Shown here one piece after another: positions 44,751-54,749 of a stretch of DNA of 64,000 nt. The position numbers were made by a program, and so were the translations under genes. The notes below the pieces were generated by a model. It was not told where the DNA came from and did no database searches. It saw nothing but the letters and a program-made list of their open reading frames with translations. Origin of the DNA: Luteimonas padinae (GTDB taxonomy: Bacteria > Pseudomonadota > Gammaproteobacteria > Xanthomonadales > Xanthomonadaceae); the NCBI RefSeq assembly GCF_014652935.1, contig NZ_BMZT01000009.1, positions 113,901-177,900 on the forward strand, written 5' to 3'. The first letter of the stretch is position 1. The number at the start of each line of letters is the position of its first letter.

Positions 44751-47129
44751 ATGTCCGAAGTCTCACCCGCGCTCGCGCGCAAGATCGCCCAGACCATCGC
44801 CGACGAGATCGGTGCCCAGCACAGCCAGGTCGAATCGGCCGTGGGCCTGCTCGACGAAGGCGCGACCGTGCCCTTCATCGCCCGCTACCGCAAGGAAGTC
44901 ACCGGCGGCCTGGACGACACCCAGCTGCGCGACCTCGAGACCCGCCTGACCTACCTGCGCGAGATGGAGGACCGCCGCGCCGCGATCCTTGCCAGCATCG
45001 ACGAACAGGGCAAGCTCACCGACGAACTGCGCGCCGACATCGAGGCCGCCGACAGCAAGTCGCGCCTGGAAGACCTCTACCTGCCCTACAAGCAGAAGCG
45101 CCGCACCCGCGCCCAGATCGCGCGCGAAGGCGGGCTGGAGCCGCTGGCCGACGGCCTGCTGGCCGATCCGTCGCAGGTGCCGGAAACCTTCGCGCTGCAG
45201 TTCGTCGACGCCGACAAGGGCGTGGCCGACGCCAAGGCCGCGCTGGACGGCGCGCGCGCGATCCTGCTCGAGCGCTGGGGCGAGGACGCCGCGCTGATCG
45301 GCGAGCTGCGTGCTTGGCTTGCGGACTGCGGCGTGATCCGCTCGAAGGTGGCCGAAGGCAAGGAGGCCGCGGGCGAGAAGTTCCAGGACTATTTCGACCA
45401 CGCCGAGCCGCTGGCGAAAATCCCCTCGCACCGCCTGCTGGCGCTGTTCCGCGGCCGCCGCGAGGAGTTCCTGCAGCTCGAGCTCGAACCCGGCAGCGAC
45501 GTCGACGCCGGCAACGCCTACGCCGAAGGCCGCATCGCCCTGCACGCCGGCATCCAGGCCGCGGGCCGCGCCGCCGACGCCTGGCTGCTCAACGCCTGCC
45601 GCCTGGCCTGGCGCGCGAAGCTGCAGCTGCATCTGATGCTGGACCTGTTCGCGCAGGCCCGCGAGCAGGCCGAGGCCGAGGCGATCGCGGTGTTCGGCGA
45701 CAACCTCAAGGACCTGCTGCTGGCCGCGCCCGCCGGCCCGAAGGCCGTGCTCGGCCTCGACCCGGGCCTGCGCACCGGCGTCAAGGTCGCGGTGGTCGAC
45801 GCCACCGGCAAGCTGGTCGCCACCGACACCATCTACCCGCACGAGCCGCGCCGGCAGTGGGACGCATCGCTGGCCACGCTGAAGAAGCTCTGCAGCGCGC
45901 ACGGTGTGCAGCTGGTGGCCATCGGCAACGGCACCGCGAGCCGCGAGACCGACCGTCTTGCCGGCGACCTGCTGAAGCTCGTGCCGGAGCTGGCGATGCA
46001 GAAGATCGTGGTGAGCGAGGCCGGTGCCTCGGTGTATTCGGCGTCCGAGCTGGCGGCGAAGGAATTCCCGGACCTCGACGTCTCGCTGCGTGGCGCGGTG
46101 TCGATCGCGCGCCGCCTGCAGGATCCGCTGGCCGAACTGGTGAAGATCGAGCCGAAGGCGATCGGCGTCGGCCAGTACCAGCACGACGTCGACCAGTACA
46201 AGCTCGCACGCGCGCTCGATGCGCGCGTCGAGGACTGCGTGAACGCGGTCGGTGTGCACGTCAACACCGCATCCGGCGCGCTGCTGTCGCGCGTGTCCGG
46301 GCTGTCGTCGACGGTGGCTGCGAACATCGTCGCCCACCGCGACGCCAACGGGCCGTTCAAGCGCCGCCGCGACCTGCTGAAGGTGCCGCGCCTGGGCGAG
46401 AAGACCTTCGAGCAGTGCGCCGGCTTCCTGCGCATCGCCGACGGCGACGAGCCGCTGGACGCCTCGGCCGTGCACCCCGAGGCCTATCCGGTGGTCGAAC
46501 GCATCGTCGCCGCCACCGGCAAGCCGATCCAGGCCCTGGTGGGCGACGGCGGCTTCGTGCGTTCGCTCAAGGCCCGCGACTTTGTCGACGAGCGCTTCGG
46601 CGAGCCCACCGTGCGCGACATCCTGGCCGAGCTGGAAAAGCCCGGCCGCGACCCGCGCCCCGAGTTCAAGGCCGCGAAGTTCGCCGACGGCGTGGAGGAC
46701 ATCAAGGACCTGCGCGAAGGCATGATCCTGGAAGGCGTGGTCAGCAACGTCGCGGCGTTTGGCGCCTTCGTCGACATCGGCGTGCACCAGGACGGCCTGG
46801 TCCACATCTCGGCGCTGTCCGACCGCTACGTGAAGGATCCGCGCGAAGTGGTGAAGGCCGGCGACATCGTCAGGGTGAAGGTGCTGGAGGTGGATGTCGC
46901 CCGCAAGCGCATCGCGCTCACGCGCCGGCTGGACGACAGCCCGGCGCCGCGCGATGCGCGGCAGGAAGCGCGCGATGGCCGCCACCGTGCCGGCGGCCCG
47001 CGTGGTGGTGGCCCCGGCCATCGGCCGGGCGGCGGACGCCCGGGCAGTGGCGGTGGCGCAGCGAAGCCCTCCGCTGCCCCCGCCAACAACGCCCTGGCCG
47101 AAGCCTTCGCCCGCGCCCGGCGCGGCTGA
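44751..47129 (+). CDS. tex: Tex family transcription accessory protein (S1 RNA-binding)
   Basis: 792 aa. Tex proteins bind nucleic acid and influence transcription. Domains in order: N-terminal helical Tex part ([17 protein letters not shown] region and [17 protein letters not shown]), YqgF/RNase H-like core ([20 protein letters not shown]), HhH region ([20 protein letters not shown] and [20 protein letters not shown]), and a C-terminal S1 domain ([20 protein letters not shown]). The tail is Arg/Gly/Pro-rich. Normal length. Confidence 0.95.
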   Translation: MSEVSPALARKIAQTIADEIGAQHSQVESAVGLLDEGATVPFIARYRKEVTGGLDDTQLRDLETRLTYLREMEDRRAAILASIDEQGKLTDELRADIEAADSKSRLEDLYLPYKQKRRTRAQIAREGGLEPLADGLLADPSQVPETFALQFVDADKGVADAKAALDGARAILLERWGEDAALIGELRAWLADCGVIRSKVAEGKEAAGEKFQDYFDHAEPLAKIPSHRLLALFRGRREEFLQLELEPGSDVDAGNAYAEGRIALHAGIQAAGRAADAWLLNACRLAWRAKLQLHLMLDLFAQAREQAEAEAIAVFGDNLKDLLLAAPAGPKAVLGLDPGLRTGVKVAVVDATGKLVATDTIYPHEPRRQWDASLATLKKLCSAHGVQLVAIGNGTASRETDRLAGDLLKLVPELAMQKIVVSEAGASVYSASELAAKEFPDLDVSLRGAVSIARRLQDPLAELVKIEPKAIGVGQYQHDVDQYKLARALDARVEDCVNAVGVHVNTASGALLSRVSGLSSTVAANIVAHRDANGPFKRRRDLLKVPRLGEKTFEQCAGFLRIADGDEPLDASAVHPEAYPVVERIVAATGKPIQALVGDGGFVRSLKARDFVDERFGEPTVRDILAELEKPGRDPRPEFKAAKFADGVEDIKDLREGMILEGVVSNVAAFGAFVDIGVHQDGLVHISALSDRYVKDPREVVKAGDIVRVKVLEVDVARKRIALTRRLDDSPAPRDARQEARDGRHRAGGPRGGGPGHRPGGGRPGSGGGAAKPSAAPANNALAEAFARARRG

Positions 47130-47146
47130 ACCGACGGCCTCCCTCC

Positions 47147-47167
47147 GCCCCCGCGCTCCGCGGGGGC
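47147..47167. terminator. Hairpin between convergent tex and GGDEF genes
   Basis: An 8-bp perfect stem, GCCCCCGC with GCGGGGGC, and a GCTCC loop, 18 bp after the tex stop. No T-run, so a modest candidate. Confidence 0.4.
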
Positions 47168-47179
47168 GCCTGCACGGCC

Positions 47180-50111
47180 TCAGCCCGCCACGACCCGGTT
47201 CCTGCCGCTGCGCTTGGCCTCGTACAGGCGCTCGTCCGCACGCCGCAGCAGATCGTCGGGCTTCTCGCCGGAGGCCTGCTGCACCAGGCCAACGCTGATG
47301 GTGCACGCCAGGTCGTCGCCAAGGGAGGCCAGGCGCATCGCGGCGATGTCCATGCGCGCCTGCTCCAGGCGGGGCAATGCCTCCTCCCGCGCCATGTCGC
47401 GCAGCACCACGAGGAACTCCTCGCCGCCGGTACGACCGACGAACACCGACGGATGCTGCAGCGAAGCGAGCAGGTGCGCGGCCACCTGCGCCAGCACCTC
47501 GTCCCCGGCCTGGTGCCCGTAGCGGTCGTTGATCGGCTTGAAGCGATCGACGTCCACCAGCGCCACGCACAGCGGGGTGCCGGCGTCCTCCGCCCGCTCC
47601 ACTGCCGATTCCAGGAAGAGGTCGCAGGCGCGGCGGTTGGGCAGCCCGGTCAGGGCGTCGTGGTGGGCCTGGTGGGCGAGCTGCGTCAGCAGCTGTTCGC
47701 GCTCGCGCGAGGCCTGTTCGAGTTCGGCGTTCTTCTCGCGCAGCTCCTCGGTGCGCTGCGCCACGACCGACTCCAGCCGCCGCCGCCGCCGGCTCTGCCG
47801 GCGTCCCAGGAAGGCGTGCAGGCCGGCGAACAGCAACGCCAGCAGCACCAGGCCCAGGAGGTGCGTGCCCGTGCGCTGCCACCAGGGCGCCTCGACCTGA
47901 AGCTCCACCTGCGCCTGGTTCACCGGACGCGACCAGTCCACGGGTGCACGCGCCACCTGGACCTCGAAGCGCAGCGTGCCTGCCGGGAGGTTGGTGTAGG
48001 CCACCTGCCCCGATTCCGCGGCCTCGATCCAGTCCCGGTCCACGCCCTGCATCCGGTAGCGGTAGCGCAGGCTGTTCGGGCTGCGCTGGCTGACGCCGGT
48101 GAACTGGACCTCCACGCGCCCCCCCCGGCGGCACCTCGGTGCCGGGAAGGCCGTTCACCGTGACCCGGTCGATCACCAGCGATATCGGGCCTTTGCCGGC
48201 GTCGACCACGCGGGCGGGGTCGAACACCGCGATCCCGGACGCGGTCGGCATCCACAGCTCGCCGCTGGCCATGCGCCAGCCCGCCGGGGAGCTGCCGCCG
48301 TTGCTCTGCCGGCTGGGCATGCCGTCATCGCCGGTGAAGGCCTGGACATCCAGCTGCGCGGACACCCCGCGGTCGATGTCGTCGAAGGTACTGCGCGGGA
48401 TCCGGAACACCCCGCCGTTGGTGCTGGTCCAGAGATTGCCGAAGTCGTCGGAAAGCACGCGGAACAGGGCGCTTCCCGTCAGGCCGTGGCGGCGGCCGTA
48501 CAGGGTGAAGCGACCCTCGCGCAGGCGCAGCAGGCCGCGGTCGCTGGCGATCCACAGCGTGCCGTCCGGATCGGACAGGAAGTCGAAGGCGGACTCGGCC
48601 GGAAAGTCCTCCTCCGGTTCCAGCACCACCACGCGGCCGTCCGGCCCGCGGCGCGCCATGCCCCCGATGAGACCGATCCAGAGCGTGCCGTCGCCCGCCC
48701 TGTGCAGGGCGCGCACCGGCAGCGCCGGCAGGCCGGGCAAGGGCTGCTCGTCCGCCTGCCCATCGCGCCAGGCCTTGAGCCCGCGCTCGCTGCCCACCCA
48801 CAGCGTCCCGTCGGGATCTTCGAGCACTGCGCGCACGTGTTCGGTGGCAAGGGTGCTGCCGGCAGGCGCCAGCGGCCTCAACGGCGCCCCGGCACCGGGA
48901 CCGACATGCATCACGCCGCGGTTGTAGGTCCCCGCCCAGACCCCGCCGTCGGACGCCAGCGCCAGCGCCAGCACCGAAGCCGACGGGCGGCCGGGCCGGG
49001 GCATCACGGCCTCGACCCGGCCGTCGCTCATCCGGCTCAGGCCGCCGGAGTGCCCGATCCAGGCCTGGCCGTCGGCGGTTTCCACGATGCTGCGGACGTA
49101 TTCGTTGCGCAGCCCCTGTTCACGGCCGATGCCCCAGACCGGCCCGTCGCTGATGCGGAATAGGCCGTGCGTGGTGCCCATCCAGATCAGGCCCTCGCGC
49201 CCCTCGAACAGGGCACCCGAAGCAAAGCCCTCGATCCCGTGCTGCCGCCCGAGCTGCTGCCACCTGCCCCGCCAGTAGCGCAGCAGCGTGCTGTCGGTGG
49301 CCGCCACCCAGAGCGCACCCTGCCGGTCCTGGATCAGCCCTTCGACGGTCTCCCTGCGCAAATGCTCGAGGCGACCCTCGCGCAGGCGCCAGACCCCGTG
49401 TTCGCCGGCGATCCAGGTGTCGCCCTCGGAGGACCGGAGCAGCCCGCGCACTTCGCCTGCGGGCAGTCCCAGGCGTTCGCCCAGCCCTTCCACCCGCCCC
49501 TCGTGCCAGCGGTGCAGCCCGCGCCGGCTGCCCACCCACAGGCTGCCGTCATCACGCGCCAGCAGCGACATCACCGCGAGCTCGGCCAGCGCCGCGCCGC
49601 CCTCCATGCGGACGCAACCGGCCGCGCCGAGGCGGTACAGGCCATCGCGGGCCGCGATCCAGTAGCCGTCATCGACGGCCGGCGCCACCTGGATCACGTC
49701 AAGCTCCGGAAAGTCCCCGCATGCGGGCCGGGCACGGCCCCCGTCGGGCACCTGCACCAGTCCAAGGCTGTCGACGTTGACCAGCATGCCGTCGTCGTCG
49801 TGCCGCAGCAGCCGCGAAGCCAGGCGGCGGCCATCGGCGTGGTTCAGCGCGTCGACATGACGGAACCTGCGCCCGTCGAAGCGCACCGTGCCTTCCCAGG
49901 TCGCGACCCACAGGAAGCCGTCGTCGTCCTGGCTGATGGCGTGCACCTGGCCATGCGGCAGGCCGTCGTCGGCGTTCCAGCGGGTGACGGAATAGCGCTC
50001 GGGCGGCAGCTCGGGATCCAGCGCCTGCGCCGGACCCGCGATCGATCCCAGGCCAAGGGCCAGCCACGCGCAAGCGGACAGCCAGGCCCGCCCGCCTGAT
50101 CGTCCCGTCAT
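47180..50111 (-). CDS. Propeller-sensor diguanylate cyclase gene with an apparent frameshift
   Basis: From ATG 50111, a signal peptide (WLSACAWLALGLGSIAGPAQ) leads into about 14 two-component-regulator propeller repeats (DGFLWVATWEGTVRFDGRRF and others). After a C8 run (G8 on the coding strand) at 48119-48126 the frame changes. Dropping one G joins it to the frame 48115-47180, which encodes a Y_Y_Y-type domain, a transmembrane helix (GLVLLALLFAGLHAFLG), a coiled coil and a GGDEF domain with an intact GGEEF motif and DVDRFKPINDRYG. Intact, the 976-residue protein would be a membrane sensor making c-di-GMP. As sequenced it is broken, either a real mutation, phase variation or a sequencing error. 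Confidence 0.8.
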
Positions 50112-50248
50112 GTCTGGAATGGTTGGCCGCGCACCCGCCATGCCCGTTCAGCGCGCCCCTGTTCGCGGCAAACGCTTCATTCTAGCAAGCCGCTTCCATC
50201 ACCAGCCGCATTTTGGAACGCTGCGCACCGCCCCCATCTGCTGCCCTG

Positions 50249-50446
50249 ATGAACACGAATATCCCCACCAGCGCGCGTCCGCCGGACCGCGACGACCCGC
50301 GCCCGCAGCCTCCCGAAGCACCATTGCCCAGCGACTGCTGCGACAGCGGCTGCGACCCTTGCGTCAACGACACCTATGCCGAAGAGCTGCAGTACTACCG
50401 CGAGCAGCTGGCGAAATGGCTGGAGCGGCACCCGGACCAGGCCTGA
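50249..50446 (+). CDS. Small protein with oxidoreductase-like N-terminal domain motif
   Basis: 65 aa from ATG 50249 (MNTNIPTSARPPDRD). The second half has the Cys-rich motif DCCDSGCDPCVNDTYAEELQ followed by a helix (YYREQLAKWLERH), which matches the short oxidoreductase-like N-terminal domain found as a stand-alone protein in many proteobacteria. Function is unknown, though the four Cys suggest metal or Fe-S binding. It diverges from the GGDEF gene. Confidence 0.75.
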   Translation: MNTNIPTSARPPDRDDPRPQPPEAPLPSDCCDSGCDPCVNDTYAEELQYYREQLAKWLERHPDQA

Positions 50447-50465
50447 GGCCACCGCGTCCGCAGCG

Positions 50466-50471
50466 CATAAT
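50466..50471 (+). promoter_or_regulatory. -10-like hexamer, leaderless promoter candidate
   Basis: CATAAT ends 7 nt before the ATG of the cation-transporter gene at 50479. Confidence 0.35.
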
Positions 50472-50478
50472 CACGGGC

Positions 50479-51399
50479 ATGGGACAACCGCATGAACCGC
50501 CGCCGCCTCCACCCGACCTGAGGAAGTACGCCTGGCTGGCGATCGCCACCGCCGTGCTGACGGTCCTGCTCAAGGGCAGCGCCTGGCTGGTCACCGGCTC
50601 GGTCGGCCTGCTGTCGGACGCCGCGGAATCGCTGGTCAACCTGGTGGCGGCCATCGTCGCCCTGGTCTCGCTGACCATCGCCGCCCGGCCGGCCGACGAC
50701 GACCACCACTTCGGGCACGGCAAGGCGGAGTACTTCTCGGCGGCGCTGGAAGGGATCATGGTGTTCGTCGCCGCGGCGTCGATCATCTACCTGGGCATCG
50801 AGCGCCTGCTGGCCCCGCGGCCGCTGGAGGCGGTGGGCATCGGCCTGGCCATCTCGGCAGCCGCTGCGGTCCTCAACGGCATCGTCGGGCGGATCCTGAT
50901 CGACGTCGGCACCCGGCACCGCTCCATCACCCTGCGCGCCGACGGCAAGCACCTGATGACCGACGTGTACACCACGATCGGCGTGGTGCTGGGCCTGGGG
51001 CTGGCCTGGCTCACGGGCTGGCTCTGGCTGGACCCGGTGATCGCGATCCTGGTGGGCCTGAACATCCTGGTCACCGGCTACCGGCTGATCTCGGAGTCCA
51101 CCGCGGGCCTGATGGACGGCTCGCTGTCGACGGAGGACAACGCCAGGATCCTGGCCATCCTCGAGGCCCGTACCGAAAAGGGCCGAATCGAGTTCCACGC
51201 GGTGCGCACCCGTGAATCCGGCGCGCGCCAGTTCATGGAGATGCACATGCTGGTGCCCGGCGACTGGTCGGTGCAGCGCGGCCACGACGCCATGGAGGAC
51301 CTGGTCGACGAGATCGTGGCGGCGTTCCCGGCGATGCGCGTGACCGGGCACCTGGAACCGATCGCCGATCCGCGCAGCTACGAAGACATGAGCCTGTAG
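50479..51399 (+). CDS. Cation diffusion facilitator family transporter
   Basis: 306 aa from ATG 50479; the frame is open upstream, but family length supports this start. Six transmembrane helices with the CDF metal-site motifs in TM2 (SVGLLSDAAESLVNLV), the HHFGHGKAEYFSAALEG loop, and TM5 (HLMTDVYTTIGVVLGLGL). A C-terminal cytoplasmic domain (EFHAVRTRESGARQFMEMHM) is present. It should export Zn2+, Fe2+ or another divalent metal; the metal cannot be predicted with certainty. FieF-like. Confidence 0.9.
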   Translation: MGQPHEPPPPPPDLRKYAWLAIATAVLTVLLKGSAWLVTGSVGLLSDAAESLVNLVAAIVALVSLTIAARPADDDHHFGHGKAEYFSAALEGIMVFVAAASIIYLGIERLLAPRPLEAVGIGLAISAAAAVLNGIVGRILIDVGTRHRSITLRADGKHLMTDVYTTIGVVLGLGLAWLTGWLWLDPVIAILVGLNILVTGYRLISESTAGLMDGSLSTEDNARILAILEARTEKGRIEFHAVRTRESGARQFMEMHMLVPGDWSVQRGHDAMEDLVDEIVAAFPAMRVTGHLEPIADPRSYEDMSL

Positions 51400-51430
51400 G
51401 CCGGCGCGCCCCGCCGCTGCAGGGACGCGC

Positions 51431-53320
51431 TCAGGCGACGCGGCTGCGGCGCGCGCGCTCCAGGTGCACCAGCAGCAGCGAGATCGCCGCCGGCGTCATG
51501 CCGGGAATGCGCTGCGCCTGGCCGATGGTCTGCGGCCGCACCTGCTCCAGCTTCTGCCGCAGCTCGGCCGACAGGCCGCGCACCGCGGCGTAGTCGAAGC
51601 CGTCGCCGATCGCGGTCTCTTCGGCGCCGCGCTGGCGCGCGATCTCCTCGCGCTGGCGCTCCAGGTAGCCGGAATACTTGGCCTCGATCTCGACCTGCTC
51701 GGCCACGGCCGCGTCATCCACCGCCGGGCCGAAGGACGGCACCGCAGCCAGCGTCGCGTAGTCCAGCTCCGGGCGCCGCAGCAGGTCCAGGCCGCTGCAT
51801 TCGCGGCTGATGTCTATTCCCAGCGCGGCCGAGGCGTCGCGGCCGATGGCGTTGTTGGGCGAGGCCCACAGCGCGCCCAGGCGCTGCGTTTCCGCCGCCA
51901 CCGCGTCGCGCTTGCGCGCGAACGCGTCCCAGCGCGCGTCATCCACGATCCCGAGTTCGCGGCCCACCGGCGTCAGCCGCAGGTCGGCGTTGTCCTCGCG
52001 CAGCTGCAGGCGGTACTCGGCGCGGCTGGTGAACATGCGGTAGGGCTCGGTGGTGCCGTGGGTCACCAGGTCGTCAACCAGCACGCCGATGTAGGCCTGG
52101 TCGCGGCGCGGCGCCCAGCCGTCGTGGCCCTGCACTGCGCGCGCGGCGTTGGCGCCGGCGAGCAGGCCCTGGGCCGCGGCCTCCTCGTAGCCGGTGGTGC
52201 CGTTGATCTGGCCGGCGAAGTACAGGCCGGACACGGCCTTGGTCTCCAGCGTGGCCTTCAGCCCGCGCGGGTCGAAGTAGTCGTATTCGATCGCATAGCC
52301 GGGCCGGGTGATGTGCGCGCGCTCGAAGCCCTGCACCGAGCGCACCAGCTCGAGCTGCACGTCGAAGGGCAGGGACGTCGAGATGCCGTTGGGATAGATC
52401 TCGGCCACGCCCAGGCCCTCGGGCTCGACGAAGACCTGGTGGCTGTCCTTTTCGGCGAAGCGCACCACCTTGTCCTCGATCGACGGGCAGTAGCGCGGCC
52501 CGGTGCCCTCGATCTGCCCGGAGTACATCGGCGAGCGGTGCAGCGCGCCGCGGATGATGTCGTGGGTGCGCTGCGTGGTCTGGGTGATCCAGCAGGACAC
52601 CTGGCGCGGATGGTCGTCGCGCGTGCCCATGAAGGAGAACACCGGACGCGGGTCGTCGCCGGGCTGCTCCACCATCACCGAGTAGTCGAGCGTGCGGCCG
52701 TCGATGCGCGGCGGCGTGCCGGTCTTGAGGCGGTCGACCACGAACGGACCTTCGCGCAGGCGCTCGGCCAGGCGCACCGAGGGCGGATCGCCCATGCGGC
52801 CGCCGGCATGCTGCGCTTCGCCGACGTGGATGCGGCCGGCGAGGAAGGTGCCGGCGGTCAGGACCACGGCCGGCGCCTCGAAGCGCAGCCCGGTGTTGGT
52901 CACCGCGCCGCGCACGGCGCCGCCTTCGATCACCAGGTCGTCGACTGCCGCCTGGAACACGGTCAGGTTCGGCTGCGCTTCCACCGCGCGGCGGATGAAG
53001 GCGCGGTACAGCGCGCGGTCGGCCTGGCAGCGCGTCGCGCGCACCGCAGGACCCTTGGACGCGTTGAGTCGCCGCCACTGGATGCCCGCGGCATCGGCGG
53101 CGCGCGCCATGACGCCGCCCAGCGCGTCGATTTCGCGCACCAGGTGGCCCTTGGCGATGCCGCCGATCGCGGGATTGCAGCTCATCGCACCGATGGTCTC
53201 GATGCTGTGGGTGAGCAGCAGCGTGCGCGCGCCGGCGCGCGCGGCGGCCAGCGCGGCTTCGGTGCCGGCGTGGCCGCCGCCGATCACGATGACGTCGTGG
53301 CGATGGAAGTCGTGATGCAT
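51431..53320 (-). CDS. mnmG: tRNA uridine-5-carboxymethylaminomethyl modification enzyme MnmG (GidA)
   Basis: 629 aa from ATG 53320 ([20 protein letters not shown]). With MnmE it makes the cmnm5U34 modification of tRNA wobble uridines. Visible are the FAD-binding [56 protein letters not shown] and the C-terminal [14 protein letters not shown]. Normal length. The open frame upstream of 53320 is low complexity. A GATAAT on the minus strand 6 nt before the ATG suggests a leaderless message. Confidence 0.95.
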   Translation of the reverse strand: MHHDFHRHDVIVIGGGHAGTEAALAAARAGARTLLLTHSIETIGAMSCNPAIGGIAKGHLVREIDALGGVMARAADAAGIQWRRLNASKGPAVRATRCQADRALYRAFIRRAVEAQPNLTVFQAAVDDLVIEGGAVRGAVTNTGLRFEAPAVVLTAGTFLAGRIHVGEAQHAGGRMGDPPSVRLAERLREGPFVVDRLKTGTPPRIDGRTLDYSVMVEQPGDDPRPVFSFMGTRDDHPRQVSCWITQTTQRTHDIIRGALHRSPMYSGQIEGTGPRYCPSIEDKVVRFAEKDSHQVFVEPEGLGVAEIYPNGISTSLPFDVQLELVRSVQGFERAHITRPGYAIEYDYFDPRGLKATLETKAVSGLYFAGQINGTTGYEEAAAQGLLAGANAARAVQGHDGWAPRRDQAYIGVLVDDLVTHGTTEPYRMFTSRAEYRLQLREDNADLRLTPVGRELGIVDDARWDAFARKRDAVAAETQRLGALWASPNNAIGRDASAALGIDISRECSGLDLLRRPELDYATLAAVPSFGPAVDDAAVAEQVEIEAKYSGYLERQREEIARQRGAEETAIGDGFDYAAVRGLSAELRQKLEQVRPQTIGQAQRIPGMTPAAISLLLVHLERARRSRVA

Positions 53321-53326
53321 CTCGCA

Positions 53327-53332
53327 ATTATC
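53327..53332 (-). promoter_or_regulatory. -10-like hexamer, leaderless promoter candidate for mnmG
   Basis: GATAAT on the minus strand ends 6 nt before the mnmG ATG. Confidence 0.35.
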
Positions 53333-53368
53333 GCGCTTGGCCGCGCTGGTGCGGCGGACGGACGGAAG

Positions 53369-53384
53369 TTGGCACGCATCCTGC
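53369..53384 (+). promoter_or_regulatory. Sigma-54 promoter candidate
   Basis: TTGGCACGCATCCTGC matches the -24/-12 consensus (TTGGCACG-N4-TTGC) in 11 of 12 specified positions, with the exact GG-to-GC spacing; only the first T of TTGC is C. It points to transcription from about 53396 rightwards, just before a terminator at 53478. Confidence 0.65.
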
Positions 53385-53395
53385 GTTCGATACAG

Positions 53396-53516
53396 GCGCA
53401 CCCGGGATGGCAATCGCCTAGGGGGGCGTGGCCGGAGATTGGAACAGGGCTGGCCAGCCGCATCCCGGGGAAGCGAAGGGGCCGAACGTCGGGGGACGTT
53501 CGGCCCCGTTTTTTTT
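53396..53516 (+). ncRNA. Candidate sigma-54-dependent small RNA
   Basis: About 121 nt from the predicted transcript start to the end of a T8 tract. No open frame with a plausible start and RBS is seen. Predicted folding: CCCGGGATG (53401-53409) pairs with CATCCCGGG (53461-53469); inside, TGGCC (53429-53433) pairs with GGCCA (53452-53456), enclosing an 18-nt loop with two GGA motifs (GGAGATTGGAACAGGGCT); the 3' end is the terminator stem. It lies in a 407-bp gap between mnmG and a lipoprotein gene. I do not recognise the family. Similar GGA-loop RNAs bind CsrA/RsmA, but that is speculation here. Confidence 0.6.
53478..53516 (+). terminator. Strong intrinsic terminator
   Basis: A perfect 13-bp stem (GGGGCCGAACGTC with GACGTTCGGCCCC), a GGGG loop and eight T after it. 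The T-run is on the plus strand, so it terminates a rightward transcript; no plus-strand protein gene precedes it. Confidence 0.9.
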
Positions 53517-53518
53517 CG

Positions 53519-53608
53519 GCGGGCCCTGGTGGCCCGCGATGCCGGGAAAGGCGCCGACACCCGGCAGGAGCGGAACAGGGGGGATCCGGGCTCCCCCGCC
53601 GGGTGTCG
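53519..53608. other. Structured intergenic segment with two hairpins
   Basis: Downstream of the terminator are a 7-bp hairpin (GCGGGCC/GGCCCGC, 53519-53537) and an 11-bp stem (CGACACCCGGC, 53555-53565, with GCCGGGTGTCG, 53598-53608) with an inner GGGGG/CCCCC pairing. No coding frame. It could be the 3' region of the minus-strand lipoprotein transcript or another structured RNA. Confidence 0.4.
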
Positions 53609-53727
53609 ACATTGGTCACCCCGGATTACGTCAGGAAGCGACGCAACCGGTCAGTCGGCCCTAGCTTGCGACGACTGCGGTCCCGGCGCAAGCGCTCCGA
53701 CAGCCCCGGAGCGCGACGCCGGTCGCG

Positions 53728-54627
53728 TTACCGCTCTTCCTGCGAGGACGCACGGACGCGCTGCGGCGAAACCCGGCTCGGCCGCTGCGGTGCGACCCGG
53801 ACTGGCGTCGCCGGCCTGGGCGCGGCCTGCCTCACCGGGCTCGCGATGCGGCTGGCAGGGCCCTGCCGGGGCGGAGCCTGCCGCACGGGCGCGACCACGC
53901 GGGACGGCGCATCCGGCCGCGACACGGCCCGCGGGGCCGGCCCGGGGCGCAGGCGGGGGGTCTCGCGCGGCATCTGGGTCCCGGCGCCCGGTGAGCGGAG
54001 GTCGCCGCCCCGCAGCCTGCTGCGGTCCACGGGCATCGCACCCGGTACCGGGGCGCGCTGGCCCGGCAGCGGCGTGCTTCGGGGCGCAGGCCGGACCTGT
54101 CTCACCTCGCCGGGCGAGCGCAGGCGATTGCGCGGCGGCTCCACCGCCTCGCGTCCGGGAGTGACAGCCGGCGGCGGCCGCCGCAGCTGCGAGCGGCGGG
54201 CCTCACGCAGCCGCTCGATCTCCTCCGCCGAGCGCAACCTGTTGCCCGGGTTGGGGCCGCTGCCGTCCGGCGGCCGCACGTCGGGCCGCTGGTGGCCGTC
54301 CGGGCGCGGCCGATAGGGAGGCCGGTGGTGGTACCCGGGCCGGTCGTACCAGCCCGGGTAATAGCCGCCGTACCACGGGTAGCCCCAGTTGCCGTACAGC
54401 CCGCCGTAGTAACCGGTGCCACGGTAATAGCCCGGCCCGCCGTAACCGCGGCCGTAGCCGCCGTAGTACGGATCGTAGTAACCGGAGTAGCCGTAGGGCA
54501 CGGCATCACCGTAGTAATAGTCGCCGTAGCCCTGGCTGCTGTAGCCGCCGTATTCGCTGTAGCCATAGCCGGTCGCGCAACCTGCCAGGAGGGCGGCTGA
54601 TGCGAGGCCGATGAGGATCTTGCGCAT
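53728..54627 (-). CDS. Tyr/Gly-rich putative lipoprotein with an Arg/Pro-rich C-terminus
   Basis: 299 aa from ATG 54627 (MRKILIGLASAALLAGCATG). The lipobox LLAGC puts a lipidated Cys at about residue 17. Residues 18-100 are built of Tyr/Gly/Ser repeats (YGYSEYGGYSS type), then Pro/Arg/Asp-rich (PPYRPRPDGHQRP), then basic segments rich in Arg, Pro and Val to the end. Such surfaces are usually disordered; function unknown. A signal peptide and good RBS context support it as real. Confidence 0.65.
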   Translation of the reverse strand: MRKILIGLASAALLAGCATGYGYSEYGGYSSQGYGDYYYGDAVPYGYSGYYDPYYGGYGRGYGGPGYYRGTGYYGGLYGNWGYPWYGGYYPGWYDRPGYHHRPPYRPRPDGHQRPDVRPPDGSGPNPGNRLRSAEEIERLREARRSQLRRPPPAVTPGREAVEPPRNRLRSPGEVRQVRPAPRSTPLPGQRAPVPGAMPVDRSRLRGGDLRSPGAGTQMPRETPRLRPGPAPRAVSRPDAPSRVVAPVRQAPPRQGPASRIASPVRQAAPRPATPVRVAPQRPSRVSPQRVRASSQEER

Positions 54628-54736
54628 GTTCGCGTCCCCTGTGTGGTTGCCGTCACAGGGTCGACCCAAGGCATTGAATTGCGGCTTAACCCTTGCCCCA
54701 AGCGTGCCCGTTGCTGAACGCAGCCCGCAAGTCCGC

Positions 54737-54742
54737 TAGTCT
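54737..54742 (+). promoter_or_regulatory. -10-like hexamer upstream of the dehydratase gene
   Basis: TAGTCT ends 7 nt before ATG 54750; another leaderless-promoter candidate. Confidence 0.3.
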
Positions 54743-54749
54743 GGCGGGC

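Noticed and set aside
44763-47179. Continuation of the propeller-GGDEF frame as a 1792-residue protein
   Set aside because: After the G8 run the frame is low complexity and antisense to tex; the GGDEF domain is in the other frame, so the long product is an artefact of the frameshift.
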